From: Albula goreensis
Lineage: Eukaryota; Chordata; Actinopteri; Albuliformes; Albulidae
Assembly (NCBI GenBank): GCA_022829145.1
Contig: CM040746.1
Span: forward strand, 6,216,184-6,280,183
Direction of reading: 5' to 3'
DNA: 64,000 bases
Shown: one piece after another, positions 45,010 to 57,365 of the stretch
Layout of the letters: each line of letters starts with the position of its first letter
How positions within the stretch are numbered: the first letter of the stretch is position 1
Made by a program: the position numbers and the translations under genes
Notes under the pieces: generated by a model
Told to the model about the DNA's origin: nothing
Seen by the model: the letters and a program-made list of their open reading frames with translations, nothing else
Database searches by the model: none

Positions 45010-45770
45010 GCTGAAGGGGCTCTTTCCTGGGTTCAGCTTTTGGCATTGCAGGGCTGTGAAATGGTATGAGTGGGCGTTGTTGCTCCTTAGATGCTTCCAG
45101 AATGTAATTGCCCTTTTTTGAAATTAAATTAGCAATGAATGTTTGCCTAATTTTGCCCAGCATGCATTGTTTGTAGTTTTCTTTGTACTTATAAGATAGT
45201 CCTGCATAACTGTGCATGCAGGGTTTCAGTTCGGTGTTTGTCCCATTGAGCTTTTCGAAACTGACTCCATACTTCACTGCCATATAAGGAAACTGGTTCA
45301 GTTACAGATTCCAATATTTTCATTGACAACAGAACCAGGTCATCTGCATAGAGCAGCGATTTAAGTTCTTTATCTTGCAAGGTGAGACCAGGAACTTAAG
45401 ATTGCTCCGACAAAGTGGCCAAATAGTAAATGGAAATGTCAATGGTGAGTAGAGTTGGGCTCAAGGTACATCCCTGTCTGACCCCATGTCCCTGGATGAA
45501 GAGATCTGTTCTTTTATTGTCAATTTTTATGCCGCACTTGTTTCCTGTATACATTTATTGTATTGTGTCAAATGATTTCAAATATGTTTTACCCTTACAC
45601 AACAGACCTTTGTAGAATAATCCTATATACCAAACTGAATCAAAAGATTTTTGAAAATCTATGAAGCGCAGCGAAATTTTGGATTTGCTTTGATTGACAT
45701 GTTTTTCAACTCGGATGTGCCGGGTGTAAATATGATCAACTGTGTAAGAATCCAATCTGACTTTTGCTGA

Positions 45771-46841
45771 CTCAAGACACTAAACTAAGAAAGTTTATTG
45801 GTCTTCTAATAATTATGCACTCTCTCTCACATGCACACACAGGCATACACTTTCTCTTTCTCTCTCTCACACACACAGCGCGGCTTGGGTCCGTGGTGGC
45901 AGATACCCACGCAGCAGCAGGATATCTGCGCAGCTCCCAGATGAGCTAATCTGGCACTCCCTTCTGCAAACTGGCACAGAACGCACCAGCACTGTGCCAC
46001 AGAGCAAAAGCTACTCATTAACACTGCCTGCTCAAATGGCTTATTAACATGCTTTCTGTTTGCTACCAGTTTTAAGCCCATTAGAGAGCCCGTATCATTC
46101 CTAATAGTGTTTTCTTTTTGCTAATTTACCTTGGGGAATGAAAGGACTGAGATTGCAGAGAAATATTTTGAAGAAACACTGTGCATTCATGAATCATAGA
46201 TCAACTGAAAAAAACACAAGGTGCAGCAGCAGTTTGCAAACATTGACTTTTCCTTTTATTCGTGAGCAAATGGGCCATTCAAAGCCACGGATGTCTTTCG
46301 GTAATGGTTATGTTTTAATGGTCTTTGCGATTTTATTTTTTTTCCCCCACCACCTGATATGAATTTTAATGAAGACCTGGTTCCATTTGAAGGTTGTGTC
46401 ATTTCAGCGTCCTCCTCCCGTATGGTGCTGACGGTAACTGTGAGCAGGATCCCCCAGATGGACAGAGACAGACCCTGTCGATTCCTCCTTTTCAATAATT
46501 TAAGATAACAAATCACAACCTTTTAGACGTAGGGCTGGGTAAACGACACTTCTAAAGAGGCGGAGAGGTTGTTTTCGATTAAACAGCAGCTTTTTAAAGT
46601 CTTTAATAGGTTTTAAAGAAGGAAGTGAATGAACAAAAACCCTGGCAACACTCAATTTGTCCCCCTTAGCGTAGTGAAGCAGGAATCTTACTCAGTGCTA
46701 CACAGTGAACATGAGTTTTATGGTGAGACACAAGGAGGAGGTGCCTACTGTCTTCTCCAGCTGCCAACCAATGAGAAGCACTTCCTGAAGTAGAAAGCTA
46801 TCACTCATTTTCAGTAAAGAAATGAGATGGTTAGCTTATAA
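45771..46841. other. Non-coding tract after LINE B
   Basis: Holds a short CA/TCTC microsatellite (about 45825-45880) and, at 46529-46545, a fragment resembling a hAT terminus (GTAGGGCTGGGTAAACGAC) with no visible partner. No gene supported. Confidence 0.5.
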
Positions 46842-46890
46842 CTAGGGTTGCACCGGTTGATCCAGTGCCGGTTCAAATCGGCCGACATGC
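46842..46890. mobile_element. Fragment of a hAT-type terminus
   Basis: CTAGGGTTGCACCGGTTGATC resembles the terminal repeat of a fish hAT MITE; no right end is evident before the LINE tail that follows. Confidence 0.4.
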
Positions 46891-46959
46891 ATTACAATTC
46901 CCCTTTATTTGTCTGATCTTGAGAGCCAATTGCGTGACAAAAATATTAGGTGATACTTG

Positions 46960-47270
46960 TTTGTCCACATATCCTGTATATATTAGTTTCTGAGTCTTTG
47001 TATGTCGTTATTTGATGTGTTTTACTGCATCTTTGTGAAGTAACCTATGACACCTAAGAGTGTAAATGTTTCCTGTAGTCTGGATTGGTTAATTGATGAT
47101 ATGTTGCGGTATAATTTATTGATATAATGTTCTAATTCTAATTTAATGTCATGTAATTGTTTTAATGTTCTCTGCTGTCCTCTTGGCCAGGTCACCCTTA
47201 TAAAAGAGACTTTATGTCTCAATGGGTTTTCTCCTGGTTAAATAAAGGTTAAATAAATTAATGTAAAAAA
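46960..47270 (+). mobile_element. LINE 3' tail (5'-truncated retrotransposon)
   Basis: Ends with CTTGGCCAGGTCACCCTTAT, AAAAGAGACTTTATGTCTCAATGGG and CTGGTTAAATAAAGGTTAAA-TAAATTAA, the 3' UTR and tail pattern shared by many teleost LINE copies. No ORF is left, as expected for a 5'-truncated insertion. Confidence 0.7.
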
Positions 47271-47989
47271 ACTGGAAAATAAATAACTAAAAAGTTGAAA
47301 AAAAGCAGTAGGCTAATATTGACCAGCAAAAATAAACCTTACCCTACGATATTTTGTCGACTTCATTCTTCACTTCCATGGCTTATTCTCTCGGAACCAC
47401 TGGGAATATGCAGTATTTATGTTCAAGTTTAGTTTTTTTTTTCACTTTTTCCGTTCCATTTCTCAGTGGAGCTTCACATGACCTATAATATGACATCCTT
47501 GATACAACAAAATGTTTTGCAGTTTTTTCTTTTGTCCTGTGGGTGGTGTTGAATGTCACTGGAATCATGACATGTCCTTTCGTCAAATCAAAGTAGTAGA
47601 CTAAACTCGAATTATCAGAATGTCAAATCCCTGCAAGCGCTAATCTTGAAGTGCAAGCTTTGCTGTTTTAAAACTGTTACACACACATACATATATATAC
47701 ATATATATTTCAATTTAATGTCATTTGTATATAGTCTTAGTTATAGCTGCCCATGGTTTAGATGTGTTTTAATTTAACATCATTATCTTAACATCATTCT
47801 TGGCACACCCCACAAAAGCATCTCAGTCATCACATGAAAGTGTCACTGTCATTAACATAAATCATTGCTTAAAAAAATAATAATAAATAAATAAAGGTGT
47901 CGATGTCATTTGAGTCATTGGAGCAATCTGTGAAATAAGTGTGGAAAATGTCTGGAATTCTGCTGTGCTCTTTACTGTCGTGTGTTGAT

Positions 47990-49414
47990 CAGGGGTCGAC
48001 CGATATGGTTTTTTCAGGGCCGATACAACAATGATTATCTGTGACAATTGAGGACGATAACTGATATTCCAGACCGATATTTGAATGCTTTTAACATGTT
48101 TTTGTTTTCGGTGTGAAAAGAAATTGGCTGTGACAACATGGACTTAATCACAAACCCTCTGTACTTAGTCCTATACTTTCAGGCATACATCACCACTATG
48201 AAAGTTCAATAAAGAGCAAAAATAAAATGAAAATGATTTCTCAAAGATAAAAATGAACAAGTGAACATGTTACTGGTACATCCAGTCTAATCACCCTAGT
48301 ACTTCCACTCCAGCAGCACTAGGTTGTGGTGATGAAAGCCGAGTCTCCTGTGAGCCTGCTCCTGTTTTTGTTATCTTATTTTTGCTGTGCAACAGATGCC
48401 TCTTGCTATCTCAAAAGCATTCAATCATTGGACGAACAATGGCAATTATTGCGTAAGAAATAAAGCGACTTGATACATTAAGGCTGCATTTTCATCATGT
48501 ATGAAATATCAAATCTTGTACCTAGCCTGTGCGTCCACGCTTTTTCTGAAGCTGTGAGGAGACTCTAGGAGCCCATTTACTCTGAAGTCATGTATGTGAA
48601 AAATGGACAGCTCATACAAAAGTAGAGTACTGCATGGAAGGACTTTGATGAAGTTAGCCAAAACACTGTAAAGTGCGAACTGTGTGCAGCAAATTTTTAG
48701 TTTTAATAACTCAACTTCCATGATAACGAGGCCAAATGAAGAAACATCAAATCGGCAAACGGGTATTTTCAGCTTTGCCGTGAGGTTCTGACATACAGAG
48801 CTGAAGTTTAATTTTGGGAACGGTTGCTTAAATGACGACTGTAATTCAGAAGGGCTGTGCTTCAGGGTAAATGTCTTTGAATGTTTCTTTTGAAAGAGTG
48901 CATATACACTACTATTTGTTAAATGCGCAGTGTCAAACTGTTGCAACTTTCAGCATAAGTGCACCAATTAGTCCTTATTACAAATCCTTATTTCTTTTAT
49001 ATTCCAAGGTTGTTTTTTTTTAGCTTAAGCATAGACTACGTATACTAATTCAAAAAGGTCCAATCAGCCTGGTGCAATTTGGTTAACAGCATGGTTTGAG
49101 CACAACAACCCTTTTACTGGATACTTACCTTCCATCCTTGTTTTCAGCAGCAGGTCTGAGAAAGCATTTGATTTTCAAGGTCAGATAACGTTGTCTGTCT
49201 CAGCCAATGAGGGAATTTTGAGTAAAGAATGTTAGCCCTACCAATAGCATTGTTGTCTGACAGAGGAGATGCGTCGAAATAGTACACACATTGCTTTTAA
49301 AATGTATTTATTTTTAATCGGGAATTTAGATAAAAATATACAGATGACAGATAATCAAAAATGTGCAAATATCACCCCGATTATCTAACGACCAGATAAT
49401 CAGTCGACCCCCTA
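47990..49414. mobile_element. hAT-type element, about 1.4 kb, inactive
   Basis: Inverted termini CAGGGGTCGACCGATATGG and CAGATAATCAGTCGACCCCCTA. Flanking 8-mers GTGTTGAT (47982-47989) and GTGTTGGT (49415-49422) match at 7 of 8. The interior has only a meaningless 145-codon minus-strand ORF, so it is non-autonomous or decayed. Confidence 0.85.
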
Positions 49415-49422
49415 GTGTTGGT

Positions 49423-50128
49423 GATTGCAGAATAGCCTATGAGACATGCCCCTTTTAATTTAACAAAATTATTGATGACTGAGGAGAACAGACAGCCGTC
49501 CCACCCTCATGTTGATCCCTGGGACACTATGGCTCAATTCCTGGCTCCAACCTTTCTGTTTATGCCTCTTCTGAGCCCCTCTCAGCCTTCCCACTGTCTA
49601 AATAAAGAAAAAATACAATTAAAAAAATTACTGGGGATCGGAATCCAAATTTATCATGCTGACAATCAGTCGGTGTTCAGAGGGTGCATCCCTTCTTATA
49701 ACTTACTGTGAATGACCTGTCTGGGAATGAGATTGACTGGCTTGTCGTTGCAGGCTAATGTGTTGCTGTTTCAGCCAAGAAAACCTGCAAAAACAGTCAT
49801 CTCTCCGTCTGTGCCAAGGAGACCTGAATGCCTCTCCATTCTGACTCAAAATGGCCTGAAGGCCGTTTGTGAAAAGGAAGGTTATGGTAGGGTACGGTAG
49901 TGTGGAGGGCCAGTTTTCTCCGGTCTCTGTGGTTTAGGTGAGATTTCAGCAGAGGGGAAAGGACTCTGATGTTTCGTCCTTCGCTCGGCTCAAGGTAATT
50001 GGCCGTAAGTGGGGGATGCGCTCCGTTCACCCAGGATAAACGGATCTACATGAGACTGCGGGCCTCACATTCACGTTGATTCTTCTCCGAGATGCTTTAC
50101 CAGCCCTCCTCCCTCCCCCCACCACAAG
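49423..50128. other. Non-coding tract
   Basis: No gene or repeat recognised. Confidence 0.5.
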
Positions 50129-50290
50129 AACACACCCACACACACACACACACACACACACTCACTTATTTGCACATACACACATGCACATAAGCACAAA
50201 CTCAAACACGCACACAGACATGTACACTTACGCACATGTGCGTATGCAAAAACTCACACATGCACACACACGCACACACATTAAAACAAA
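50129..50290. repeat. CA-rich simple repeat
   Basis: (CA)n run at about 50130-50162 followed by degenerate CACATGCACA-type sequence. A GT-rich simple repeat in the other phase is at 50440-50505. Confidence 0.9.
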
Positions 50291-50789
50291 AACCTACTGG
50301 CTGCGCTTTGGCTGTCAGTTTCTTTCGGATTTTCAGCTCTGGTATTGATTGGCAAGCGAAAGGAGGATATGTATCTTTTCCAGATCGAGATTAAGCTTTG
50401 ACTAAGAGCTATTGAGCTTTTGATCGAACATTCAGGTCTTCCGTGTGTGTGTGTGTGTGCGTGCGTGTGTGCGCGCGCGCAAGTGAGTGTCTGAGTGTGT
50501 GTGAGAAAGAGAGTAGGAAAAAATAAACAGACAGAGCCAGAGAGAGAGAGAGAAAAAGAATGTGTTAAACAGGGAATGATTGCAGAGGAGGAATCTCTGC
50601 CACAGTGGACATCGCTATAGCAACTCCAAATCAGCTGAGGAGATGCAGGTTCAGGGACTGTCAGTTTTCACTGTGAAAGAAATGGGGAAAAAATGAGTTC
50701 AAAAAAATGAAGCTATACATTGTAAGTATAGGTTATCGTTTTAAATACAGTGTGTGGGGTGAGGGTGGTTTTTGGGGGGAGATAAGGGG

Positions 50790-51080
50790 GTGGGAATTTA
50801 ATTAACGGAGACCAGTCCTGTCTCTTGCCATCCGGAGGGAACGCACTCAGAAACATGAAAGCAATTTGTTTCCGCCCCTAGCCATCATCTTCCTGCCCCC
50901 TGAATGGCCCTGATAGCGCAGCAAAATTAACGTTCTTAATAAATGTCAGCGCCACGTATTCAAAGATGGAGCGCCCTTTTCGCATCCTGTTTTTTGGAAA
51001 AGCCGGGGATCATCCGCCTCCTCAACAAATGGAAATCACAAGCCTCTCTCACATTTTTTTTGCTCTAAAGTCCAAAGAAG
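50790..51080. promoter_or_regulatory. Candidate conserved non-coding element
   Basis: Unique sequence with GGAATTTAATTAACGGAG, GCAATTTGTTTCC and GCAAAATTAACGTTCTTAAT strings, no repeat character and no ORF. Looks enhancer-like by motif content; an inference only. Confidence 0.25.
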
Positions 51081-51877
51081 TTGGTGGTTCAGTTTCAAGA
51101 TCCCACAAACGGGGGAACAAAAAGAACGCCAGGAATTTTCACAGATCTTCAGGTGAGAAACGGGCTCCCGGCACGGAAATAAGTGTCTTTTGAGGTTTGT
51201 AATTCTTCCATTCACACAAATAGACCTCAGTGACTCTTGTGTTGCTGCTCTTCGGATATGAATAAAATATGGATGCTGTATCTACACACAGTAGATCTTT
51301 ACACAGGAAGCGCACCCCCCACCCCCTTCCCCTCCAGCAAAACGGCATTCCCGCATGAGTCCTTTCACACCCATGGGAGGACAGAAATCTGTGAATCAAA
51401 ATTAATTGCAAGTTGTGTGACAGGGGAGACAGAAATAAATTGCCATGAAGAAGACTTCATAGTAGAGTCATCTTTTTCTCCTTCGATCACTTTGTGCTGT
51501 CGAAGCAAAGTATATTGTACTGTGAATCATACCTTTCATTGCCCATGTTTTATTTATTTATTTTTTTAGAATTGTATGCCAAGTTCAGGGATGTATCGCA
51601 GTTGATGTATCATGATTTATAGTTAGATTGTTTCCAATTGCATTGATTGGTGGTTATTAGTTATTAGTCTTAGGATGATATCTGAGATATTGTTAGTCTG
51701 TTTAGAGAACAGATTTTAATGCTCAGACATGTTTTGTCTTTAAAGCCATTCACACAATATTTTATGAATTTGTTCAGACGATATTTTTTTTTATGTGTGA
51801 CCAGAGTGTATTTGTGTGCAGATAACCTTTGCGCTTAAGATCATTTGATGATTGTTATGCTAGTTGTCTTTATTTTT

Positions 51878-51972
51878 ATAATGTTTGAATAAAGCTGAAT
51901 TACAGTAGTAACGGGTAGCGCTGACCCCCCTGTTTGAATAAAGCTGAATTACAGTAATAACGGGTAGCGGTG
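51878..51972. repeat. About 50-bp direct duplication containing AATAAA
   Basis: TGTTTGAATAAAGCTGAATT followed by ACAGTAGTAACGGGTAGCG occurs twice head-to-tail with one A/G difference, separated by CTGACCCCCC. Confidence 0.92.
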
Positions 51973-52784
51973 GTGTGTATCACCTTCATCAAGGTGACCG
52001 AGGAAGACGGCTGGATATCACTAAGTGTGATGGAGTGACCTGTGGCCCGGGCCCGGTCCCTTCACACAGGGAAGGAGCCAGGGAGGAGGAGTCAGAGTCT
52101 CTCCGAGGAGAGGGACCCTGAACACAAACTCCCGACAATAAGACAAAAAACAATGGAAGCTTACAGTGAAATGCAGAGTGTGTGTTGGGTGATGGGTGTA
52201 TTTTCAAATCAGTGGTGAGGACAAGGGGAAGTGAAGGGGGTTATTTTGGGGTGACAGCCTCATCCGTTGCTCTAAGGCAGGCTTCTCACCCTCTGCCCTG
52301 AGCTGATGACGTATTGGGGTGCAGGGGGGCTGGACTCGGACCGGCCAGAGGGTTCTGGAGAAAAACTGGTTGCCAAATTGGCTGAGTAACAAATGGGTGT
52401 AGTCTTGGGGAAGCAGGTGCTGCAATCAGAGAGTCTTAAAGGGGTAGAGGAGTATGAGATTAGGCCCAACGATGATTTGGAGCCAGCCAGGAGAGAGACG
52501 CCTTTGAGCAGCCTGTCAGGCTGCCATGATGGGGCAGGGCTGGGCAGGATGGAGCTGTCCGCCTGCTGGAGCCTGGAGCTGCACTGTCTGAGTCACCCTC
52601 TCCGCAGAACGCTGCGTGAACCAAAATGTGGACTGGAGGTAAAAACAGAAATTTTCAGAAATGTTCAGTTGGGAGCTTGTTTCCCCCTGGAGAGGTGTGG
52701 CTGGTGTGATTGGCAGGAGGCCAGAGTCAGTCATCCATCTCACTTTGTCTTGCATTAAAATGTAAAAGTATAGCACCTGAGAGG
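51973..52784. other. Non-coding tract before the 38-bp minisatellite
   Basis: No supported gene; overlapping short ORFs at 52200-52770 on both strands have no recognisable homology. Confidence 0.5.
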
Positions 52785-54390
52785 CCTGTGCAGTAGCACT
52801 GGGCAGGCTTTAGTGTGTTAGACTGCAGTAGCGCTGGGCAGGCTTTAGTGTGTTAGACTGCAGTAGCACTGGGCTTTAGTGTGTTAGACTGCAGTAGCAC
52901 TGGGCGACAGGCTTCAGTGTGTTAGACTGCAGTAGCACTGGGCGACAGGCTTCAGTGTGTTAGACTGCAGTAGCACTGGGCGACAGGCTTCAGTGTGTTA
53001 GACTGCAGTAGCACTGGGCGACAGGCTTCAGTGTGTTAGACTGCAGTAGCACTGGGCGACAGGCTTCAGTGTGTTAGACTGCAGTAGCACTGGGCGACAG
53101 GCTTACAGGCTTTAGTGTGTTAGACTGCAGTAGCAGTAGCTGGGCGACAGGCTTCAGTGTGTTAGACTGCAGTAGCACTGGGTTAGACTGCAGAAGCACT
53201 AGGCACTGGGCGACAGGCTTTAGTGTGTTAGACTGCAGTAGCACTGGGCGACAGGCTTTAGTGTGTTAGACTGCAGTAGCACTGGGCCACAGGCTTCAGT
53301 GTGTTAGACTGCAGTAGCGCTGGGCGACAGGCTTCAGTGTGTTAGACTGCAGTAGAAGCACTGGGCGACAGGCTTTAGTGTGTTAGACTGCAGAAGCACT
53401 GGGCGACAGGCTTCAGTGTGTTAGACTGCAGTAGCACTGGGCGACAGGCTTCAGTGTGTTAGACTGCAGTAGCACTGGGTGACAGGCTTCAGTGTGTTAG
53501 ACTGCAGTAGCACTGGGTGACAGGCTTTAGTGTGTTAGACTGCAGGCAGTAGCACTGGGCGACAGGCTTCAGTGTGTTAGACTGCAGAAGCACTGGGTGA
53601 CAGGCTTCAGTGTGTTAGACTGCAGTAGCACTGGGCGACAGGCTTCAGTGTGTTAGACTGCAGTAGCGCTGGGCAGGCTTTAGTGTGTTAGACTGCAGTA
53701 GCACTGGGCGACAGGCTTCAGTGTGTTAGACTGCAGTAGCACTGGGCGACAGGCTTTAGTGTGTTAGACTGCAGTAGCACTGGACAGGCTTTAGTGTGTT
53801 AGACTGCAGTAGCAGTGTGTTAGACTGCAGTAGCACTGGGCGACAGGCTGTAGTGTGTTAGACTGCAGTAGCACTGGGCGACAGGCTTTAGTGTGTTAGA
53901 CTGCAGTAGCACTGGGCGACAGGCTTCAGTGTGTTAGACTGCAGTAGCACTGGGCGACAGGCTTCAGTGTGTTAGACTGCAGTAGCACTGGACGACAGGC
54001 TTCAGTGTGTTAGACTGCAGTAGCACTGGGCGACAGGCTGTAGTGTGTTAGACTGCAGGAGCACTGGGCGACAGGCTGTAGTGTGTTAGACTGCAGTAGC
54101 ACTGGGCGACAGGCTTTAGTGTGTTAGACTGCAGTAGCACTGGGCGACAGGCTTCAGTGTGTTAGACTGCAGTAGCACTGGGCGACAGGCTTTAGTGTGT
54201 TAGACTGCAGTAGCACTGGGCGACAGGCTTCAGTGTGTTAGACTGCAGTAGGGCTGGGCGACAGGCTGTAGTGTGTTAGACTGCAGAAGCACTGGGCGAC
54301 AGGCTTTAGTGTGTTAGACTGCAGTAGCACTGGGCGACAGGCTTTAGTGTGTTAGACTGCAATAACGCTGGGCGACAGGCTTCAGTGTAT
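52785..54390. repeat. 38-bp minisatellite, about 40 copies (1.6 kb)
   Basis: Unit GCAGTAGCACTGGGCGACAG followed by GCTTCAGTGTGTTAGACT. Variants delete the CGACAG block or replace CTTCAG with CTTTAG/CTGTAG; several irregular units occur near 53100-53215 and 53790-53830. Confidence 0.96.
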
Positions 54391-56395
54391 TTGTGTGTGA
54401 CTTTACTCTTGATTCATAGTAAAATCTGTTCATACACATGAATACCTTGGGTGAAGGCACAAAAACAGGGTGGAGATTTTGCAAATAATGCCAATTAGTA
54501 TTCTGCATAATTTACTAAAACATGCAGTAATTGCAGCTCTCCTCTTTGCGTGGGAATTTGTATGACTTCTGAAAGCAGGCAGAAATTTTTTGCACTGTTA
54601 CAGACTATAGCTCCTACCCTATAAAAGGCATGCTAATAAGTTGATGTCTCTCTCACATATAGCAGCTGTCATCACAGCCAGAACAAGACACAGAAGACAA
54701 AGGCAAAGTAGAATAAGAAAAGAGATGGTCTTCTGCCCAGGAATTACCTTCTTTAGGTTAACTGAACAGCAAACGGTGATGTGATATAGGTTACACAGTC
54801 ACAAGATAATAGTACTGCTGGAGGAACTCGAGCCATGCACCCAAATAACAAATACTCTGCTGGCTATGGTGAAGCCACTGTTAATTGTATGTCCTTGCGT
54901 CTGGATCTTTTAGAAGTACGGTTGCATGGGTCAATCATACAATGAACCCGTGTTTAGAAAACACACATTTCCCATGGATGTGCAGGTTGTGTGTGATGCA
55001 GAACAAATAATCACAAATGTTGTTGCAAGCGACAGCGGTTAACGTCACGGCAGCTTTATTTTCAGGGGTGGTTCTATCTGTAGAAAATTGACGGAGTAGA
55101 ACAAGCTGAATGTGTTCGGTTGTTGTAATAACGTTGTTTTAATCAGTGTTAATATTCTTTCCGTTGGAGGACAACCAGCTGTGTCTTTTGTCGGTGTTGT
55201 GTTGTGCGAAAGCTTTTTGGATGCTGACATAAATCATGCCATGTATTTGCCTTTATTTCCTCTACCGTTTGTTTTGTTAGTCTGTACCTAATTCACTTGA
55301 ATATGATGTCACTCCAAAACTTTCTCCTCTCGTTGGTGTTTAATTCCTGTGCTGTAATACGGCATTATGGAGCTGTGCCTCATTGGCTGTTATATCTATT
55401 AATTGATCAGTAAATCTACAGTTTTATTTTTCCTGAGGTTTATTTTTCCTCATTACTTGCTCTGGGTTGCTCTGTATCCATTTTGCAGCACCTTGTTATC
55501 TGGTTGTATAAGAATGACATGGCAGGTGTCTCCTGCCGCAAAATGTTTGCAAATTGAGGGCATTTCATTTTTTTGTAAATCTGTTGTCAATATTTTGGTT
55601 TTTGTGACCAAAAAGTGTCACTATATAAGGAATACTTTTGAGCTGTGGCTAGGTTTGCCCTCAGTGGTTATTTATACAGCCTATCTGTCAGTTTTAGATT
55701 TTAACAGTTTCCTTCATTCTGCCAAAAGGGAATTTTCTCAAATAATTAATAAATTTTTAATGTAAGCTTAAGGATTGCTTTTCTTTTTCTTACCTTTCTT
55801 TAACCCCATTTTCGCCAGTTGGGAAAAGGAGAACATTTCTAAAGCATTATAAAGTACCACCCTTCCACCCCATTCCCCATTAAAAATGCACCCCAAAATG
55901 TCCATGTATTACAAATGTTCTGCTCTAGACTAGAGTGCTCAAGCATGAAAACTACATTTCCCATGGCATCATACCATTCTATTTTAAAATGAATTTGGAA
56001 GATAACTCATACCCTTTTCACCTCTCCATCAGCAGTAGGAGTGGCCGTGTAACGTGAGCGCCTCTGCAGTGAGTTTTACTGGGGACATGGTCCTCAGCCA
56101 AGTGATTTGTCCTGGTAGTCTGAGATGTCAGGCCTGATCTTGGCTTTGGATGCAGCATTCAGGTCCCTTCAGGGAGCTGATCGCTCCGCTTTCATTCCAG
56201 TCTTTATTCCACCCACAGGCCCCAGTTTCAGCTGTTTAACTGGGTATTATTTACTGGCGCTGGGTAGGGTTATGAGTGGTCTTGCACAGCACAATCCTGT
56301 GATGTAAATGTGAAGGGAACCTGTGTGGCGTAAGTGTGTTTTTGAATGGGGGACTGTCTGAACTGTGGGACTGTGACCCCCTCCCTCCAATTAGG
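54391..56395. other. Non-coding tract between two minisatellites
   Basis: Unique AT-rich DNA; 55684-55806 is an older duplicate of 57723-57848. No gene supported. Confidence 0.5.
55684..55806. repeat. Duplicated segment, copy 1
   Basis: Shares ATTTTAACAG, CCTTCATTC, GCCAAAAG, CTCAAATAATTAAT, TTTTTAATGTA and TTTAACCCC in order with 57723-57848. Confidence 0.75.
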
Positions 56396-57365
56396 TAGTG
56401 CTGGATACTGTAGACTGTAGGTAAATGGGCTTGATGCAGTGCTGGATACTCTGTAAACTGTAGGTAAATGGGCTTGATGCAGTGCTGGATACTCTGTAGA
56501 CGGTAGGTAAATGGGCTTGATGCAGTGCTGGATACTCTGTAGACTGTAGGTAAATGGGCTTGATGCAGTGCTGGATACTCTGTAGACTGTAGGTAAATGG
56601 GCTTGATGCAGTGCTGGATACTCTGTAGACTGTAGGTAAATGGGCTTGATGCAGTGCTGGGTACTCTGTAGACTGTAGGTAAATGGGCTTGATGCAGTGC
56701 TGGATACTCTGTAGACTGTAGGTAAATGGGCTTGATGCAGTGCTGGATACTCTGTAGACTGTAGGTAAATGGGCTTGATGCAGTGCTGGATACTCTGTAG
56801 ACTGTAGGTAAATGGGTTTGATGCAGTGCTGGATACTCTGTAGACGGTAGGTAAATGGGCTTGATGCAGTCCTGGATACTCTGTAGACTGTAGGTAAATG
56901 GGCTTGATGCAGTGCTGGATACTCTGTAGACTGTAGGTAAATGGGCTTGATGCAGTGCTGGATACTCTGTAGACTGTAGGTAAATGGGCTTGATGCAGTG
57001 CTGGATACTCTGTAGACTGTAGGTAAATGGGCTTGATGCAGTGCTGGATACTCTGTAGACTGTAGGTAAATGGGCTTGATGCAGTGCTGGATACTCTGTA
57101 GACTGTAGGTAAATGGGCTTGATGCAGTGCTGGATACTCTGTAGACTGTAGGTAAATGGGCTTGATGCAGTGCTGGATACTCTGTAGACTGTAGGTAAAT
57201 GGGCTTGATGCAGTGCTGGATACTCTGTAGACTGTAGGTAAATGGGCTTGATGCAGTGCTGGATACTCTGTAGACTGTAGGTAAATGGGCTTGATGCAGT
57301 GCTGGATACTCTGTAGACTGTAGGTAAATGGGCTTGATGCAGTGCTGGATACTCTGTAGACGGTG
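56396..57365. repeat. 43-bp minisatellite, about 22 highly uniform copies
   Basis: Unit GTAGGTAAATGGGCTTGATG followed by CAGTGCTGGATACTCTGTAGACT. The copies are nearly identical (rare A/G and C/G changes). The minus strand has no stop in any frame and 43 is not a multiple of 3, so it reads as a 43-residue periodic peptide in all three frames. Confidence 0.97.

Larger units (their letters stand above)
44100..45770 (-). mobile_element. LINE remnant B: reverse transcriptase region, split by a hAT insertion
   Basis: Reading the minus strand from 45770 downward gives TVDHIYTRHIRVEKHVNQSK, FIDFQKSFDSVWYIGLFYK, GVRQGCTLSPTLL, LLYADDLVLLS (catalytic YADD box), EPVSLYGSEVW, ETLHAQLCRTIL, then KSPFS | hAT 44261-45009 | QLVLRII and RTNRIIKRHKQNGITHW. 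These are successive blocks of one fish LINE ORF2. The step from ADDLVLLS to the SLYGSEVW block is shorter than expected, suggesting an internal deletion. Frame breaks make it non-functional. Homology fades near 44100. Confidence 0.85.

Noticed and set aside
48509-48946. 145-codon minus-strand ORF inside the 1.4-kb hAT
   Set aside because: No BED finger, hATC dimerisation or catalytic motif seen; likely chance.
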